The translations under genes and the position numbers were made by a program. 64,000 nucleotides of DNA. Source: Methylopumilus universalis. Lineage in GTDB: Bacteria; Pseudomonadota; Gammaproteobacteria; Burkholderiales; Methylophilaceae. Below are positions 1 through 8,762 of this stretch, in pieces (position 1 is the stretch's first letter; every line of letters starts with the position of its first letter). Under the pieces are notes generated by a model. The model was not told the DNA's origin. It was given only the letters and a program-made list of their open reading frames with translations, and did not search any database. Location of the stretch: assembly GCF_006363895.1 (NCBI RefSeq), contig NZ_CP040953.1, one strand, 5' to 3'.

Positions 1-2098
1 TACCGCATGGAATTTCATCTCCATCGGCAGCACACGCTGCAGAGTTAGCTTGATGTCCGTTATTTTCGTTGCCATGCATGTAGCGACTTGAGAATGCCAC
101 TAAATTAGCGCCAACCGTCCATGTTGGAATCACTTCATATTCAGCTCTTAATTTAAACTGATGTTTTGGAATACCCGCTAAATAGTTTCCTTTGTTAACA
201 TTAATAACTGTGTCATCTACTCGAGAAGAATTTGATTCGCTAGTGAGTGTAAAGCCATCATCATATATAGCTCTAATGTAACCGTATGAGCCGGTTAAAC
301 TCAATTTGTCTATTTTCGCACTCAAACCTAAATCCAGTCCCTGTCTCTTTGTTTTACCCACATTATCAAAATAACCCATAGAAGCATTAGTGCCTGCATG
401 AATGAATTGAAGATCGTTATGATTGACAGCTTGGTAAACAGAAGCATTCCACTTAAAATTAGCTCCTAAATTACCTTTAGCGCCAAGATCGTAAGTCTTA
501 GCCACTACTTGTTTTAGTGGCGGATCACTTGCCATCGCGTTTGGAAGTAAGCATGGGTTTAAAGGGTCTGCACAAGCCAACTCCATGGCAGTTGGCGCAC
601 GATTCGATTCACTATAGGAACCAAAAATGCTCACGTTTTGATTGGGCGTTAACGTTAAACCCAATGATGGATTGACTCGCGAAAAAGTGTGCCTTCCACC
701 CGCATCTGCAGTTCCATAATCATCAGTACCCACTAGAAAATCTTTATTATTTACTTTGGAGTAGTTATATCTTAATCCACCGGTTACATGGACGAGCTCA
801 TTAATAGAAAGAGTATCTGTCGCAAAAACAGAAGAGGTTATTGTTTTACCCTTAAAGTTGGTACTTGTTTCTTGAACGTCATCTGCAACTGAAGGATAGC
901 GTGTACTATCCCAGCTTTGGAATTCTTGTTCAAATTGACCGAATTTAGAGATTGATCGATCAATACCTGTGCCAACAATCAATTGATTCTTTTTATTAAA
1001 AATATCTTGATTGAATGCAAGTTGAGCGCTTAGCCCAAAAGCGTTAGTTCGAGTTCTTGTTGAATTAAATACTGCTTGGTTATTATCTATTAAATCTTTA
1101 GTGCTAGTCGCAGGATCAGCACAACTACCTGTATCATCCGCAGGACAAAATGTATCATTCACATCACCATTCAATGTTTTTTGATTGGACCTACGATAGT
1201 AAGTATTAGCACTAAACATCACATTGTTATTGAGCCAGTGACTGCCGTTCAATGTGATTTGATTAAGAGAGTTTCTTGTTTGGTCAGGTCGTGTATGAAT
1301 AGCATCTCTTCCTAAGCCCGTCATCAGCTCTTGAGGAACTAAGCCATTACCTATCAAATCGTTATTGACATTAAGGTAGCTTAAGTCAATTTTGGTAGAC
1401 TCACTTTGCCATCCCACTTTGCCAAAGGTTTGCTTCACGGTTGTAGGGGAGTATTTTCTCCAACCATCTTCATCTAAGTAGTTCACACCGAAAAAGTAAT
1501 CTACTGAACCATCTTTAGATACGCCACCGTATTCGGCAGATACATTTTTACGACCCCAAGATCCGGCTGATGCTTCAAGCGCAGCACCTTGGTTTAAACG
1601 ACCGCTCTTTGTTTGAATCGCAATCGCACCACCTAATGTATTTAAACCGTAAACTGGGTTAGATCCAGGAACCATTTGCATGCCTTGAATCGCGAAAGTA
1701 GGGATAAGATCCCAGCGCACTGTATCGCCGAAAGGTTCGTTCATACGAACGCCGTCAAGGAATACTGAAATGCCTTGAGGTGCGCCACCTAATGGAGATG
1801 CTGAGTAACCTCTAAAAGTCACATCAGGCTGAAAAGGGTTTCCTTGTGTTTCTTGAATACTTACGCCCTGAAGATTGTTATTCGCAAAATCTACAATTGA
1901 TACACCCGCTTGATTTTTTAAATCTGCACGATTCACAATTTGAATGTTTGCCGGAATAATGTTAAGTGGCAAACCAATCGAAGGAAGCGGTGTAGTACTT
2001 ATCACATTGATGGTGCCTGTCGTTAGTTTTTCTGCGGCACCAAGTGATGCTGAAGTAGCAAGAGCTAAAATAACGATTGTAGATAATTTGAGTTTCAT
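1..2098 (-). CDS. TonB-dependent outer-membrane receptor (3' end cut by window edge)
   Basis: An open frame runs from an ATG at 2098 to the left edge with no stop, giving 699 residues, so the C-terminal end of the barrel is missing. Residues 1-21 look like a signal peptide ending SLGA. The plug domain follows (about residues 30-150), with typical receptor motifs such as FRGYSASP, VFLDGVRMNEPFGD and YGLNTLGGAI. The remainder has the alternating aromatic and polar pattern of a beta-barrel. Family members import siderophore-iron, cobalamin or other large ligands using TonB energy. Nothing here identifies the ligand, and no cobalamin riboswitch was seen upstream. It lies 216 bp downstream of tilS on the same strand, with its own likely promoter. 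Confidence 0.9.
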   Translation of the reverse strand, partial: MKLKLSTIVILALATSASLGAAEKLTTGTINVISTTPLPSIGLPLNIIPANIQIVNRADLKNQAGVSIVDFANNNLQGVSIQETQGNPFQPDVTFRGYSASPLGGAPQGISVFLDGVRMNEPFGDTVRWDLIPTFAIQGMQMVPGSNPVYGLNTLGGAIAIQTKSGRLNQGAALEASAGSWGRKNVSAEYGGVSKDGSVDYFFGVNYLDEDGWRKYSPTTVKQTFGKVGWQSESTKIDLSYLNVNNDLIGNGLVPQELMTGLGRDAIHTRPDQTRNSLNQITLNGSHWLNNNVMFSANTYYRRSNQKTLNGDVNDTFCPADDTGSCADPATSTKDLIDNNQAVFNSTRTRTNAFGLSAQLAFNQDIFNKKNQLIVGTGIDRSISKFGQFEQEFQSWDSTRYPSVADDVQETSTNFKGKTITSSVFATDTLSINELVHVTGGLRYNYSKVNNKDFLVGTDDYGTADAGGRHTFSRVNPSLGLTLTPNQNVSIFGSYSESNRAPTAMELACADPLNPCLLPNAMASDPPLKQVVAKTYDLGAKGNLGANFKWNASVYQAVNHNDLQFIHAGTNASMGYFDNVGKTKRQGLDLGLSAKIDKLSLTGSYGYIRAIYDDGFTLTSESNSSRVDDTVINVNKGNYLAGIPKHQFKLRAEYEVIPTWTVGANLVAFSSRYMHGNENNGHQANSAACAADGDEIPCG

Positions 2099-2133
2099 GG
2101 GATACATATCCATACGTATTTAAAGATGATGTG

Positions 2134-2162
2134 ACTCTAATAAGAATTCAGAGGTATTTCAA
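2134..2162 (-). promoter_or_regulatory. Candidate sigma-70 promoter of the TonB receptor gene
   Basis: On the minus strand TTGAAA (2162-2157) is followed after 17 bases by TAGAGT (2139-2134). This is a fair match to the -35/-10 consensus and would leave a leader of about 30 bases before the ATG at 2098. Single-site pattern match only. Confidence 0.35.
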
Positions 2163-2205
2163 GGCTTAGGCACTCAAAATACTTAGGAAAACTTCCCGAA
2201 GAAAG

Positions 2206-2213
2206 CCCCCCCC
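2206..2213. repeat. C8/G8 homopolymer upstream of the TonB receptor
   Basis: Eight consecutive C on the plus strand (G on the receptor's coding strand), 108 bases before the receptor ATG and about 44 bases upstream of its candidate -35. Such a run stands out in this AT-rich intergenic sequence. G tracts near outer-membrane protein genes can slip and alter expression, but eight bases is short and no effect is shown. Confidence 0.8.
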
Positions 2214-2314
2214 TCATTTAAGCATAAAAATATTATATAAATCAGTGATTTACCACGTTGCTAAAATGCCAATCAAAAGCCGTTCTTGTTGTAAAAAAAA
2301 CAAATTATATTGGG

Positions 2315-3703
2315 CTAAAAAATCACTTCCAAGCCAACTTCTCTAGGCTTAGGTTGGAACTTAATATCCACACCAAAATTTGGAACAAAAGCTAATTGAT
2401 CCCCTATAAAAATTAAAGGTAAAAATTCCCTTTCCCAAGGAGGTAAATCTGATTCATGTAAAAGCTGTTTAATTTTTTTTGTAGGCCTTTTTGAATCGGG
2501 TTTAAAAAATTCACCTCCCTGTCGATTTCTAATTTTTAACTTTTTATCGTCTAAAAATTTTAAATTAATACCCCTACCTTTTACTCTTTTAAACTTTAAT
2601 TTTTGTCCGTTAGGCAAAATAATTTCTGATTCACCAGCCCAAACAATCTCATAATCTTCTTGTCTTTTTATATCCTTTGGAACGATATAAATCTCATCTT
2701 GATAACGACGAATTTCAAATTCTTTTGAGAGATAAATTTTTATTGTCGCATCTTTTTTAGCCGTTAAAACTTGCCTTAAAAGTTCATCTAAAAGATCTTT
2801 AGATGGCATGAGTTGATCATTGATTTCGAGCCAATAACGTAGGACATTTTTAGCTCTAGCGTTTGATAATTTATCTAAAGTTTTTACATTAAGTTTATGT
2901 ATATATTTATTTGATTTTAAATAACTTTTTAAATCTACTTTAGCTAGGTCATCGAGTAAATGTTGCGCTTCTGCTAAGTGTGATGATGATCTAGAAATAA
3001 CTTTAATAATATGACTAAACCTATTCTTTAATATAGGTAAAACTTTTGATCTAATGAAATTTCGATCAAAGTCGATATTTTGGTTACTTTCGTCCTCAAT
3101 CCACTTTAATTTATGCTTTTTGGCATAGCTTTCAATGTCGATTCTGGAAGTATTTAGGAGTGGTCGCCATAGTCGCCGACTGTTATCAAAATGTGCCATA
3201 GATGACAAACCTTTCACCCCTGCTCCGCGAATTAATTGGAGTAAAAATGTCTCAGCTTGGTCGTCTTCATGATGAGCCAAAACGACTAAATCAGTTTTAG
3301 TTTGGAGGAGTTTTTCATAGCGAAGTTGTCTTGCCTCCCCCTCAATACCGAGGGACTTTTTTTGAGGTAATTTGACGTAATTTACATCGAGGGGAATGGA
3401 TAATTTTGTACATAACTTCTCACAAAACTTGACCCACTTGTCTGCATTTTTACTCAAACCATGATGCACATGGCTGGCTTTTAAAGTGAAGTTTTGTCTC
3501 TTTTGAAGTTGATGTAAGAGATGTAAAAGTACCACTGAATCGACACCGCCGCTTAAAGCCACCGTCATCGATTTCATCTTTTTGTGTGATGTCGATAAAG
3601 ATACAAAACTCTTCTCGACTACATCGAGTAAGGATAGTGGTTTGGTTTTTTTGGGGGCAGTAGCTGAAACTTTGTTACTTAGCGGTTTCTTTGAACTTGC
3701 CAT
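2315..3703 (-). CDS. tilS: tRNA(Ile)-lysidine synthase TilS
   Basis: Converts C34 of tRNA-Ile(CAU) to lysidine using lysine and ATP, switching its reading from AUG to AUA. The PP-loop SGGVDS is at residues 51-56, and the C-terminal TilS domain is recognisable around GGEFFKPDSKRPTKKIKQLL. At 462 residues it is slightly longer than E. coli TilS (432), mostly through a Lys/Ser-rich N-terminal extension. The ATG at 3703 lies inside the end of accA (29 bp overlap) with no clear ribosome site. A later Met at residue 43 or 46 would give a more usual N-terminus, so the start is uncertain. Last gene of a dnaE-accA-tilS run. Confidence 0.93.
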   Translation of the reverse strand: MASSKKPLSNKVSATAPKKTKPLSLLDVVEKSFVSLSTSHKKMKSMTVALSGGVDSVVLLHLLHQLQKRQNFTLKASHVHHGLSKNADKWVKFCEKLCTKLSIPLDVNYVKLPQKKSLGIEGEARQLRYEKLLQTKTDLVVLAHHEDDQAETFLLQLIRGAGVKGLSSMAHFDNSRRLWRPLLNTSRIDIESYAKKHKLKWIEDESNQNIDFDRNFIRSKVLPILKNRFSHIIKVISRSSSHLAEAQHLLDDLAKVDLKSYLKSNKYIHKLNVKTLDKLSNARAKNVLRYWLEINDQLMPSKDLLDELLRQVLTAKKDATIKIYLSKEFEIRRYQDEIYIVPKDIKRQEDYEIVWAGESEIILPNGQKLKFKRVKGRGINLKFLDDKKLKIRNRQGGEFFKPDSKRPTKKIKQLLHESDLPPWEREFLPLIFIGDQLAFVPNFGVDIKFQPKPREVGLEVIF

Positions 3704-4643
3704 AGCTAAGTAGACGTTCGTATCTTAAATCGAGGAGTTGCTTTAAAGATTTCTTTTGCAGTTTTGTGAGGTGTTCTTTTAGGGATTTTCGGACGGTTTC
3801 CATAAGCTGATTAGGATTGCGATGTGCGCCTCCTAGAGGCTCTGGGAGGATCGTGTCGATGAGTCCTAAGTCTTTTAAGCGGGTGGCTGTAATACCTAAA
3901 GTCTCGGCAGCGGTTGATGCCTTATCCGCACTCTTCCATAAGATAGACGCACATCCTTCAGGGGAAATCACAGAATAAGTCGCAAATTGAAGCATGATGA
4001 GTTGATCGACGACACCCAGTGCTAAAGCGCCACCTGAACCGCCTTCACCAATCACAATACCAATAATAGGCACTTTTAACTCGGCCATGACATATAAGTT
4101 ACGCGCAATCGCTTCAGATTGACCGCGCTCTTCAGCGTTAATACCTGGATAGGCACCTGGAGTGTCGATCAAGGTCACAATAGGTACGTTGAATTTTTCG
4201 GCTAATTTATAAAGGCGTAAGGCTTTTCTATAACCTTCTGGCTTTGGCATACCAAAGTTGCGGTGTTGTCTTTCCTTCACATCCCGCCCTTTTTGATGTC
4301 CGATCACCATGACCGGGATACCTTCAAATAAAGCTAAACCCCCTACAATCGCTGGATCATCGGCAAAGGCGCGATCACCATGTAACTCTTCAAAGTCTGT
4401 GAAAAGTTTCTCAATATAATCAAGGGTATAGGGTCTTTGTGGGTGACGTGAGACTTGGGAGATTTGCCAAGCATTTAAATTGTCGTAGATCTCATGAAGT
4501 AGCTTTTCAGTCTTACCTTCTAGCTGACTAAGTTCTTTTGAAATATCAAGATTCTTATTCTTGTCATGCGTCTCTTTGAGCTTCAGGGTCTGAGCTTCAA
4601 GTTCTGAGATTGGCTTTTCAAAATCTAAATAACTAATTTTCAT
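3675..4643 (-). CDS. accA: Acetyl-CoA carboxylase carboxyltransferase subunit alpha
   Basis: With AccD it transfers the carboxyl group from biotin-BCCP to acetyl-CoA, giving malonyl-CoA for fatty acid synthesis. The 322-residue length matches the family. The crotonase-fold core carries TPGAYPG (161-167) and the glycine-rich GGSGGALALG (201-210), which form the acyl-CoA and carboxyl binding region. The N-terminal 60 residues are the usual helical segment. It begins 27 bp after the dnaE stop and overlaps the tilS start by 29 bp, which suggests translational coupling in one transcript. Confidence 0.97.
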   Translation of the reverse strand: MKISYLDFEKPISELEAQTLKLKETHDKNKNLDISKELSQLEGKTEKLLHEIYDNLNAWQISQVSRHPQRPYTLDYIEKLFTDFEELHGDRAFADDPAIVGGLALFEGIPVMVIGHQKGRDVKERQHRNFGMPKPEGYRKALRLYKLAEKFNVPIVTLIDTPGAYPGINAEERGQSEAIARNLYVMAELKVPIIGIVIGEGGSGGALALGVVDQLIMLQFATYSVISPEGCASILWKSADKASTAAETLGITATRLKDLGLIDTILPEPLGGAHRNPNQLMETVRKSLKEHLTKLQKKSLKQLLDLRYERLLSYGKFKETAK

Positions 4644-4670
4644 AGATCTAAAACTTTTAAAATCGGGAGA

Positions 4671-7600
4671 TCAATTATAAAGGATTTTTACGTTTTCTTC
4701 GCTCAACCATTGGGTTAAGCCGTCTATCAATTCGTCATGTAAATCCACCTGCCAATCTTGTCCTAGCAAGAGTTCTACATGACCCTTTTCATTATGGTAA
4801 TCAATCTTAACGCGGCAACGTTTGAGATTATTTTGGGAAGCGCCACAGTAAGGTTTTAGGATGTCTCTTAATTTAGCGGCATCCGATTGACCATTGCATG
4901 AAATCTTTAAATGGTGTGCGAATTGATTCCTTGCAGTCGCTAAATCAAAAAGTTTACGCGCGGTCACTCTGATACCGCCTGTGAAGTCATCATGACTCAC
5001 ACGTCCTTCGACGATTAAAAGCTGATCTTCTTGGACTAATCTTTGTGATTGCGTGAGGAGTTCATTGCCTACCACCACATCGACACGAGAAATCGCATCA
5101 TCTAATGTGACAATCGCCATTTTGCCGCGCGCCGTCATGCGAATGCGAATCGCTACAATCACCCCTGCGATTAAGTAAGGTTGCTCTTGCGGTTTTAATT
5201 CTTTAATTTGAGTTTTGATGAATGGTCGAACACGCTTTTCAAAGAAGGTGAATGGATGGCCACTAAAATAAAAACCAAGCGCTGCTTTTTCTTCCTGCAG
5301 TTTTTGTTGCGGTGTCCATGGATCCATATGCACCATATCCACTTTTTGTGTTTGCTCTTCACCAAATAAACTATTTTGTGCGATGTTGGCTTTTCCTTGT
5401 TCGGCTGCGGTGATGGCTAAATTGACACTTGCGAGTAATGAAGCGCGATTAGATTCGAGTGTGTCGAATGCACCGCCGCGGATAAGCGATTCCACGACAC
5501 GACGATTCACTTTTCTCAAATCAAGTCTCGCACAAAAATCAAAAAGATTTTTGAATGGGCCTTTACTCTCGCGCGACTCTAAAATAAGTTCAATCGCAGC
5601 TAGACCTGTACCTTTGATGGCACCTAATCCATATAAGATTTGTGTCGTATTGGTTGGAATAAATTCGAAACCACTTTGATTAATATCGGGTGGCAACAAT
5701 TCCACGCTATTCGGTTTGCAATCCTCAAAAAATATTTGAATGTTGTCAGTGTTATTCATATCTGCCGACATGGAAGCGGCTAAGAATGCTGCGGGATAAT
5801 GCGTTTTTAAATAAGCCGTTTGGTATGCGACCATCGCATAAGCCGCCGCATGAGATTTATTAAAACCATAGCCTGCAAATTTTTCGAGCAAGTCAAAAAG
5901 TTCACGCGCTTGCCTTTCGTTGAGTCCATTTTTTAAGGAGCCCGCAATAAAACCTTCACGCTGCGCATCCATCTCCTCAACTTTCTTCTTACCCATCGCA
6001 CGACGAAGTAAATCAGCCGCACCCAATGAGTAACCTGCAACCGTTTGTGCAATCTGCATCACCTGCTCTTGGTAAACCGCAATCCCGTAAGTTTCTTTTA
6101 GAATCGATTCGGTGGAGGGATGTGGATAGACGATGCGCTGTTGTCCGTGTTTACGTTTACAAAAGTCAGGGATCAAATCCATAGGGCCCGGACGATAAAG
6201 TGCCACGAGTGCCACAATATCTTCAAAGCAATCTGGCTTCGCTTGTTTTAACATGTCTTTCATACCTCGAGACTCAAGCTGGAAGACGGCAGTGGTATTT
6301 GCACTCTTTAAAAGTTGAAAAACTGTTTTGTCTTCGAGTGGCAAATGATTTAGATCAAGCGGTGGAAGACTTTCAGCTCCTCGTAAAATATTTGCGTTCT
6401 TTAATGCCATCGCTAAAATCGTGAGTGTTCGAAGTCCTAAGAAGTCGAACTTCACTAAACCTAGAGCTTCAATGTCATCTTTATCGAATTGACTCACCAA
6501 ACTATCGCCATTCGCCTGACAATAAATCGGTGTGAAGTTTGAAATTTTTCCGGGAGCAATTAAAACGCCACCAGCGTGCATACCCACATTGCGCACAACT
6601 CCTTCTAACCTTAATGCGAGATCAATCAGTTCTTTGACTTCTTCTTCTTTGTTATAACGATCTTGCAATTGCGGTTCTTTGTTTAATGCATCTTCTAATG
6701 TGATCCCTAATTCCATGGGGATGAGTTTCGCAATGCCGTCGACAAAGTTAAATGGGAGGTCAAGGACGCGACCTACATCTCGAATCACAGCGCGCGCTGC
6801 CATCGTACCGAAAGTGACGATTTGCGAAACGGAACCTGCGCCATATTTTTGTTTGACGTAATCGATCACACGATCGCGACCTTCTTGGCAGAAGTCGATA
6901 TCAAAGTCCGGCATTGAAACACGATCAGGATTTAAAAAACGTTCAAAGAGGAGTTGATAGCGAATCGGATCGAGATCTGTCACACCTAAACTATAGGCTA
7001 CCAATGATCCAGCGCCAGATCCACGACCTGGACCTACCGGGACTTCATTATTTTTAGCCCAATTAATAAAGTCAGCAACGATTAAGAAGTACCCTGCAAA
7101 ACCCATCTGGTTAATGATAGAAGTTTCAAAAAGAATGCGTGCATCATAATCATGTCTAACTTCATTACGTTTTACTTCATCTGGAAAAAGTTCTTTTAAG
7201 CGAACTTCTAATCCATTTTTAGATTCTGAAATTAAAAAGTCTTCGAGCTTTTCTTTGTTAGGTGTTGGGAAGTCAGGTAAGTAATTTTTACCTAAGGTAA
7301 ATTCGAAATTACAACGCCTTGCAATCTCGACAGAATTTTGCAGCGCTTCTGGAATGTCACTAAATAAAGCAGTCATCTCCACTTCATTTTTAAAATACTG
7401 TTCGTGAGAAAATAATTTAGGTCGACGGCTATCTGCCATGATGAAACCTTCAGCGATACAAGTTCTCGCCTCATGGGCTCTGTAATCATCTTGATCCATA
7501 AACTGAATAGGCTGTGTTGCTACCACAGGAATTTCTAGGCTTGTCGCTAAACTCAAAGATTGATTGATAAAACGTGCTTCATTTTTTTTATCATCTCCCT

Positions 7601-8132
7601 CGGCAATCCGTTGGATTTCGATATAGAAACGATTCTTAAAATGTGTTGCCCAATCTTTCATGGCATTCATCGCGATATCGGTATGCTCTTGAAGAATGGC
7701 TTGACCCACATCTCCCATAGCTGCCCCTGAAAGAATAATGAGGCCTTCATTTTTTTCTAACAACCAAGATTTTTTCACTTCAACGCGACCACGATACTGA
7801 TTTTCTAAGTAAGCACGCGATAAGATTTCGGATAACGCTAAATAGCCTTTATCATTTTGACAGAGCGCTAAAATTCGATAAGGCTGATCTCGGTTGACCT
7901 CATTTTCAATCCAAAGATCAGCACCTAAAATAGCTTTGATACCTTTTTCTCGCGCTGCCTTATAAAACTTGACCAAGCCAAATACATTATTTAAATCGGT
8001 CAGCGCCAATGCTGGCATATTTTGAGATGAAGCCTTGTCGATATAGTCATCAATGCGAACAATTCCATCGGTGATGGAATATTCACTATGGCACCTTAAA
8101 TGAACAAATGAGACGGGATGGACTTCAGACAT
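4671..8132 (-). CDS. dnaE: DNA polymerase III subunit alpha
   Basis: Catalytic subunit of the replicative polymerase. The 1153 residues are close to E. coli DnaE (1160). In order: an N-terminal PHP domain starting FVHLRCHSEYS, the C-family polymerase core with catalytic aspartates in PDFDIDF (about residue 400), palm and fingers motifs including GPGRGSGAGSLVAY and YQEQVMQIAQ, then an HhH region and an OB-fold near the C-terminus. It is transcribed away from tpx and heads the dnaE-accA-tilS group, an order also familiar in gammaproteobacteria. No frameshift seen. Confidence 0.98.
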   Translation of the reverse strand: MSEVHPVSFVHLRCHSEYSITDGIVRIDDYIDKASSQNMPALALTDLNNVFGLVKFYKAAREKGIKAILGADLWIENEVNRDQPYRILALCQNDKGYLALSEILSRAYLENQYRGRVEVKKSWLLEKNEGLIILSGAAMGDVGQAILQEHTDIAMNAMKDWATHFKNRFYIEIQRIAEGDDKKNEARFINQSLSLATSLEIPVVATQPIQFMDQDDYRAHEARTCIAEGFIMADSRRPKLFSHEQYFKNEVEMTALFSDIPEALQNSVEIARRCNFEFTLGKNYLPDFPTPNKEKLEDFLISESKNGLEVRLKELFPDEVKRNEVRHDYDARILFETSIINQMGFAGYFLIVADFINWAKNNEVPVGPGRGSGAGSLVAYSLGVTDLDPIRYQLLFERFLNPDRVSMPDFDIDFCQEGRDRVIDYVKQKYGAGSVSQIVTFGTMAARAVIRDVGRVLDLPFNFVDGIAKLIPMELGITLEDALNKEPQLQDRYNKEEEVKELIDLALRLEGVVRNVGMHAGGVLIAPGKISNFTPIYCQANGDSLVSQFDKDDIEALGLVKFDFLGLRTLTILAMALKNANILRGAESLPPLDLNHLPLEDKTVFQLLKSANTTAVFQLESRGMKDMLKQAKPDCFEDIVALVALYRPGPMDLIPDFCKRKHGQQRIVYPHPSTESILKETYGIAVYQEQVMQIAQTVAGYSLGAADLLRRAMGKKKVEEMDAQREGFIAGSLKNGLNERQARELFDLLEKFAGYGFNKSHAAAYAMVAYQTAYLKTHYPAAFLAASMSADMNNTDNIQIFFEDCKPNSVELLPPDINQSGFEFIPTNTTQILYGLGAIKGTGLAAIELILESRESKGPFKNLFDFCARLDLRKVNRRVVESLIRGGAFDTLESNRASLLASVNLAITAAEQGKANIAQNSLFGEEQTQKVDMVHMDPWTPQQKLQEEKAALGFYFSGHPFTFFEKRVRPFIKTQIKELKPQEQPYLIAGVIVAIRIRMTARGKMAIVTLDDAISRVDVVVGNELLTQSQRLVQEDQLLIVEGRVSHDDFTGGIRVTARKLFDLATARNQFAHHLKISCNGQSDAAKLRDILKPYCGASQNNLKRCRVKIDYHNEKGHVELLLGQDWQVDLHDELIDGLTQWLSEENVKILYN

Positions 8133-8260
8133 GACTCTATTTTAAAGGATGAATGACTTAAATCTTAGCGCTTAGTCACAAAAAAATTACTTGATCTACC
8201 CATAAAAAAATAACTGATGTATATTGTCAAGTATTACTCAATTTCAAAGGAATTTACATC

Positions 8261-8758
8261 ATGGCAGTGACTCTCAAAGGCGGCCCAGTCAAAATAGGTG
8301 GTCAATTTTTAAGCAAGGGACAAAAAGCACCTGACTTTAGTCTCGCAGATAAAACACGTGCTGACGTTAACCTAGCTAGCTTTGTTGGAAAACGTAAGGT
8401 ACTCAACATTTTCCCAAGTGTCGACACGCCAACCTGTGCAACATCTGTGAGGAAATTCAATGAGGCAGCTGCTTCACTTAATAATACCGTGGTCTTATGT
8501 ATCTCAGCTGACTTACCTTTTGCGCAGAATCGTTTTTGCGGTGCTGAAAAAATTGAGAATGTACAAACACTCTCCACATTTCGTAACACGAAAAAATTTG
8601 CCACCGACTTTGGTGTATCCATTGATGATACAAGTTTGGCCGGTTTAACTTCGCGCGCTGTGATCGTGTTGAACGAAAACAACGAAGTGCTTCATAGCGA
8701 ACTTGTTTCAGAAATTACAGAAGAACCTAACTACGAAGCTGCGTTAAACGTACTTTAG
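8261..8758 (+). CDS. tpx: Thiol peroxidase Tpx (atypical 2-Cys peroxiredoxin)
   Basis: Reduces H2O2 and organic hydroperoxides at the cost of thioredoxin. The 165-residue protein shows the Tpx motif PSVDTPTCATSVRKFN with the peroxidatic cysteine at residue 59, and the resolving cysteine in RFCGAEKIENV (residue 93). The Thr and Arg that activate the peroxidatic Cys are present. A good ribosome site (AAAGGA, about nine bases upstream) fixes the ATG at 8261. It is monocistronic, divergent from dnaE and convergent with the RlmL-type gene only 4 bp away. Its terminator lies inside that neighbour. Confidence 0.97.
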   Translation: MAVTLKGGPVKIGGQFLSKGQKAPDFSLADKTRADVNLASFVGKRKVLNIFPSVDTPTCATSVRKFNEAAASLNNTVVLCISADLPFAQNRFCGAEKIENVQTLSTFRNTKKFATDFGVSIDDTSLAGLTSRAVIVLNENNEVLHSELVSEITEEPNYEAALNVL

Positions 8759-8762
8759 TACT

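Noticed and set aside
2099..2314. Cobalamin riboswitch upstream of the TonB receptor
   Set aside because: No B12-box-like sequence or matching stem arrangement could be seen in the 216 bases.
5383..6861. Plus-strand frames opposite dnaE
   Set aside because: dnaE is intact and conserved on the minus strand; these are antisense shadows with no ribosome sites.
8302..8682. 126-codon minus-strand frame opposite tpx
   Set aside because: It mirrors the conserved tpx coding sequence, and its product is low-complexity with no recognisable domain.
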